This document shows positions 59,064 through 64,000 of a stretch of 64,000 nucleotides of DNA, one piece after another; within the stretch, counting starts at the first letter, position 1, and each line of letters starts with the position of its first letter. Under the pieces are notes generated by a model, which worked only from the letters and a program-made list of their open reading frames with translations, was not told the origin of the DNA and ran no database searches. Source of the DNA: Callipepla californica brunnescens (lineage: Eukaryota > Chordata > Aves > Galliformes > Odontophoridae); contig JALIRH010000018.1 of NCBI GenBank assembly GCA_023055505.1, forward strand, positions 11,454,146-11,518,145, given 5' to 3'. The translations under genes and the position numbers were made by a program.

Positions 59064-62000
59064 CTGGAAAAGGCATGCTGCCATGATTTGTCTGCCCTGA
59101 TCTGGTACAGAAATGTGATGTCACTGAAATGCAGTGGGTTAATGGTGCAGTCAGCTTGTGGCAACAAAAGCCTAAAAGCTAAGCAGTGAATGGAGTAATG
59201 ATGTCTAAGATGAGGAGATCTTCTTGCCTGTGCAAGATGACCTTTTCCTCCCATTTTTCCCTTCCCTGCCTCCATCCCTGGAGAATCCCAAGATTCTCAT
59301 GGCCTCAAGATGCCTTTCATAGTCAGAGAGAATAAACATGCAGTATGGTGGGGACAGATTATGAGTTTCCAAGGAAGGTTAACATGGGTGATTGCCATAG
59401 AAAAAGAAGATAATGGGAGAAGAGGGAAAAGTGTAAGAATGGAGTTGCAGTTGGAGAAGTCTTAAGAAAAATACAGGACATTCAATGAAGGAAGACTGAA
59501 AATTTAGGGATAGGAATGAGGGAAAGACAAATAGGGATAGCAAAGGTACTAGAACAGGGAAGGTGGAGTAGTGAGAGCAGTTATGGTTCAAATACTAAAC
59601 TCTGGAGAGCTTGCAGTAGTAGGATATGAGTTGAGGCAGACTTTAAAAAGGAACTGATATTTTTGAAGATGGAAGTTTGGCTTTATCTGAGGAGGTGCAA
59701 TAAATCAGAAATAGGTTGATAATATTGATCAGGGGCAAAATGTGATTCTCAGTGTCATCCTCACTTTGCATGGGTATAGGTTGAGCTCTTGAAAGAAAAT
59801 TATTTTGTTCTGAATAAACTTTTATAATATTTTTATTCAAATAAAACACATTTTACAAATATTACTTAAATATAACAATATGACTTTTTTTTTTTCCCTA
59901 AAGAAAACTATATAGAGTGCTATCATCCCTGAATACATTTCTGTTTAGGAACTTCTTTGTTTTATCTCATTTTTATCAACTGTAATAAATCATATTTTCT
60001 GTTTCATTTCAAAAATGTTTTGGTGTTGTTTTTCTTGTTTGTTTTTTCCAGCATGGCAAATGTGACTGTTAGCCTGCATTTCTTGAGAGAAATTAGTCTT
60101 GCAGTGAAGTGCATGCACACGATGGGAAGAGATGTACTTTGAACTATATATAAAAAGGATTATAAATCAATATGGGTTTTGATGGTTCTCTCACTGGTAT
60201 GTGGGGGGGAACATTTTTCTACATCTTACTCATATAAATCAGTCAAAGCTGTTAAGGTAATAGTTGATGAAGATTCTGTGCATAAGCTGCTGCACCATTA
60301 CCTCACACCTAAGTTATATTCCATAGTTACATAATATTCTCTTTGTTCACTTTTTCAGACACAATAAATTGGCGTACCTCTTCCAGTCCAAAATGTTCTC
60401 TTTTAAAATAGTAGATCTTTGATGAGACATAAAGCAGCCAGAATAAATCAGTTTTCCCTCAGGCTGTGCAGAGTACTAACCTTCATTTCATGTCCTTAAT
60501 AAACAAGCTTCCCATATGCACATAATGTGACATAATGTATACAAGAGACATTTTTCTTCACTTACTGTCAGCTGTGTATTTGAGAGATCAGAAGTATGAC
60601 TGAGATCTTATTATCACTGTTTTTACATTGTTTTATGCCATTGCCTTTAGTGGCACTGTGCCTGATACTTGAGAGTCTAGAAGTATTAATTTAGTGCTTA
60701 AAAAAACCCACAGATGTCATGTTGCAGGACTTTTTTCTTTTGTAGTTAACATCTCATCATTTAATAAATCAAATTTGCCAGGTTCCTCTTTTCCACAAAG
60801 GAGAGCTTGTTCTCTGTGGAGCAAATTGTTTACCAGTGAGCCATATACGTTTGCCCTACTGAATGTGAGTGAAATGGTCCATCACAAATTCATGTAGCTG
60901 CATTAACCTTCATGACAGTGTTACTCTGGAAAGTTAAGACAAGGATAGAAGTAAATGACAGGAAGTGGTGAAAATGAGATTTTTTGAGATACAATTCTCT
61001 TCTATATTTCTGTTTCTATTAGATTATTCTTCTTAAATAGGAGGATGATGTTTTTCAGAGTTTAAAGTCAGACGAGAATGTTAAAAATTCCAAATCCATG
61101 TTAACTTTTCTAGTATGTATTTAGATTTTGTGTTTAGGCAAGTGGAAGTTGCATTTACAAGAGGATGAAAAATGAAATGGAGGAGGAAAAAAAATCCCCT
61201 ACAACCTATTTTATTACCTTCTACCAATTTCTTTCTCTGCTTTGACTTGCACTAGGATTGATTATTTATAGTACATACTTTCTATGAATAAATAAGCACT
61301 GAATTCTATGCAAGGAGAGAGCTCGGAAGTAATTTGCTAGAAAAGACTAATGAAAAGTTTAGCTGAAGAAGAGCTCAGTTTTTGAAGAGCAATATTTTGT
61401 CTATTTTCAGAAATGAGCATTTTTAAGATACAGAAAAAATAAACAGGTTAGAACAACAACAACAAAAAAAGATGAATAATATAGACTTTGTCTAGACTGT
61501 TATGTGCTTTTCAGACTCCTTCATAAATCCTGAGGAATTTTCTTTTATTTGGGGGTGAGAGGGGTGGGGAGAGGGAGAGAGAGAGGAGGAAATGAATTAG
61601 TTCGTTGTATTTTCTATGTTATTTTTACTTGCCTTATGTTCTGTAGCAAAGGAAGTGGTTTTCAGACATATAGACTGAAAAAAGTGAATGAAATAAAATA
61701 GACACACAAATAAACACAGAAACACACACTATTCATCCCTCAGAAATGCAGTTTTGCGGTTTTGTAGAGGGAAGGTGAGGTAGGGAAAGAGGGGCAGACT
61801 CTCCCATTTGTCAGTCCAGAAAAAGCAGTGGCAATTGCAAGGGGTCTTTGAAGAGCTTCTTATCCTTGGAGGATTGTCTTTGTTGCAACAAGTGGAAGAA
61901 AGAAAATGAGAAGGATTCTTTTGCCATACTTCTTTCCTAGCACTGCTTATTCTGAACCATGATAAAAATTTAAGTAGTTGCTTCCTTTTTGGATGCTATT

Positions 62001-62549
62001 AGTACTGACTAGAGTGCAGTCATCTCTACGTAGGTTCAAAAGTGGCAAGATTTATTATTGGATAATAATTATTAATAGTTTAAATGTCCATCATCTACTT
62101 TGCAGTGCTCTACATTTTTATTTTCTCTATTATAAACTGAATTGTACAAAGCAAAAGACAAGGAAAGATGAAGTTGAAGTTGGGGTATGGGCAAAAGAGG
62201 CACAATTCTGGCTCCAGTGGTAGCTTTTTTCCCACGGTCACATACCAAAACAAAATTATTGGGATTTGTGGCTGCAAGACTGTGAGTTAAGAAACTTGAT
62301 GTCTAGAGCGTGAGAGGAGCAAGACAAAAATAATGCTGTACAGGCTCTGAAAAACAGTGCTTGAGTGGCTTAGGGGAAGCTTACAGATCTGTGAATTGCA
62401 GGCCACTCATATTACTGAGTGCTAGAGTACATGAGACAAAATATGCCTTACCTGCATTGAAGAATCAGAAATCCCTGTTGCAACACGTAAGTCTAAAATC
62501 AGAGATCAGAAAATTAGCATGGTGTAGACATAGCTTTGTTTCTTTTTCC

Positions 62550-62580
62550 TCAATAAAAATAAAAATAAAAATAAAAAAAA
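62550..62580. repeat. (AAAAT)n microsatellite
   Basis: About five tandem ataaaa units followed by an A run, read directly. Confidence 0.9.
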
Positions 62581-64000
62581 TAGTAGTTTACACCTGATAG
62601 TGGCACAGCATAATTATTCATGTAATGAGAACCCATCCTTGTTTTTTCATTGTTTTAAATTGTGTAGCAGTTTCATGTTCCCTTACATATTATAGTGTTT
62701 CATGATGTATCCTTTGAAAGGAAGTGATTTCTCTCTTCCTGAGACAATATTTAGCTAACAGTAATTGCAAAAGAACATTTAAATGCACTATGACTTTTTA
62801 AATCATCACAGGATTGCCCAATACCCACATTACCCAGTACCTCAAGGTATTCCAAAATACAAAATTTAGCCACAGGCAGTAACAACACATACAGCGATTG
62901 CTGTCAGATCTTGGTGCTATTCCCAGAAATGCTCTGTTCCGAAGGATGTACTTTGAGGAATGATGTTGTAGGTTCAGATGGCTAAATTCGTTAGATACCA
63001 AGTTAGCACAACAGGGAGTACAGTTATCCTTGACGCTCTTGGCTTTTGTGATGGCAAAAACAGCAATGCCTACAGAATTTCTGGATCTGGATACCATCTG
63101 AATCAGTCTTCCAAACTAAGCCCAGTGATTGCACAGGTTTTTTTAGCTTGTTTATTCGATGGTTGGTTGATTTTTTGTTTGTTTTATTTTTCCCCTCACA
63201 TCTTTAAGCAGGGTTGTCACAGCACTGTTTACTGTTGTAAACTCTACAAGTGTTCAGTACCTCCAAAATAATAAGCATCTTAACTTCTGTGAAATGCATT
63301 TTGAGTATATTGCACAAACCAGGAGAGCTAGGAAGAATATATTTTTAGGTCCACATGTTAAGACTGATAGTTGTTATCCTTTCTACAGTCTAGATACTAC
63401 TCAGCAGATTAAACCCCTCGTAGGATCATTAAGAGTAATATTATTATTAATTATATTATTAACAGTAATATTCTTCTGAAGTCTTTATAGAAAGATCTTG
63501 CTTGGTTCTCTGTTTGGAATGCTTCATCTCACATCCCACAGAGGTCTCCTTTCAAAGCTGTAGACAGCTGTGTTGGAGGTAGCTAGTCTTAGACTCTAAT
63601 TGCAATTTTTTTAGAAGAAAACAAGATAAAACACTTGTTATCAGTGTTTATAAGTAATACTTTGATAAGATGAATTCTAGTTAGTGAATATAAATTTGAC
63701 CTTGGACCACTGACGTTGTTTAACAGACTCTGTGTGGTTGGCTTTGCTGTTCTAAGGCCTTGCCTGAGATACTCAATTTACTTCTGGTGCAATAGTTGTG
63801 GCAGAGATACGTTACATTCTTTCCTTATTAACACAGTAGACTTCTGTTCTCATGGCAATTGAGTTTTTGGTATTTGACCATTTATGTCATTTTCAAACAT
63901 ATTTATCCATATTAAGGTGTGGGATTGTTGAATGTTGGTATGCTTGAATACCACTGATAGTCTGGGCTGTAGCCTTAATTTGAGATTGTTACTGCACATG

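Larger units (their letters stand above)
57086..64000. other. Unique DNA, presumed intron, repeat-poor
   Basis: About 6.9 kb without a recognised transposon, exon or RNA gene. Simple sequence: T runs near 58867-58880 and 59886-59895, GA-rich near 61557-61590, (AAAAT)n near 62550-62580, and an ATT/TAA-rich patch near 63437-63470. The double hairpin at 58998-59063 is the only unusual structure. Confidence 0.5.

Noticed and set aside
1..64000. CRISPR array, prokaryotic operon, tRNA or rRNA genes, phage or plasmid functions
   Set aside because: No regularly spaced repeats, ribosome-binding-site-led gene runs or recognisable RNA genes are seen. Repeat content, CpG depletion and the CpG island all indicate a vertebrate (bird) nuclear genome.

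Overview
This window looks like ordinary avian nuclear DNA, probably from a chicken-like (galliform) bird. It is AT-rich and non-coding for most of its length. It carries many 5'-truncated CR1 LINEs, short Galluhop-type mariner copies, and decayed avian endogenous-retrovirus LTRs. The repeat families are named from memory of their consensus sequences, not from a database search. No coding exon could be recognised with confidence. Nearly all open reading frames lie in repeats, in low-complexity DNA, or are of chance length in AT-rich DNA.

Layout. 1-8.2 kb: a CR1 3' portion (+), a small CR1 tail (+), then a long CR1 (-) at 5941-8195. The long CR1 contains broken reverse-transcriptase coding and is split by a solo LTR (6370-7116) flanked by a 5-bp target-site duplication. 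8.2-30 kb: mostly unique AT-rich DNA with CR1 tails, two mariner copies (12.26 kb -, 29.42 kb +), an old CR1 RT scrap (15.5 kb) and a diverged LTR (16.7-17.4 kb, -). 30.4-32.2 kb: a second long CR1 (+) with degenerate RT. 34.5-46.0 kb: a CR1 tail, a detached CR1 ORF1 coiled-coil fragment (-), a mariner (-) with recognisable ends, an LTR (-), a CR1 (-), a mariner (+) and another LTR (+). 46-49.7 kb: mostly unique DNA.

49.8-52.3 kb is the one gene-like landmark. It is a two-lobed CpG island in otherwise AT-rich DNA, with CCAAT boxes, a plausible untranslated first exon ending at a splice donor (50629/50630), a 31-codon upstream ORF, a C-rich tract, and a possible 88-nt mini-intron. It probably marks the 5' end of a large gene transcribed to the right, whose coding exons lie outside the window. 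I could not identify that gene. 52.3-64 kb would then be first-intron sequence, with one CR1, one 3'-truncated mariner, and an unusual pair of perfect hairpins at 59.0 kb.

No operon, CRISPR array, prokaryotic defence system or other self-contained novel system is visible. The observations most worth following up are the CpG-island promoter with its uORF and mini-intron, the double hairpin, the ORF1-only CR1 fragment, and the long repeat-poor stretches that could hold regulatory elements.
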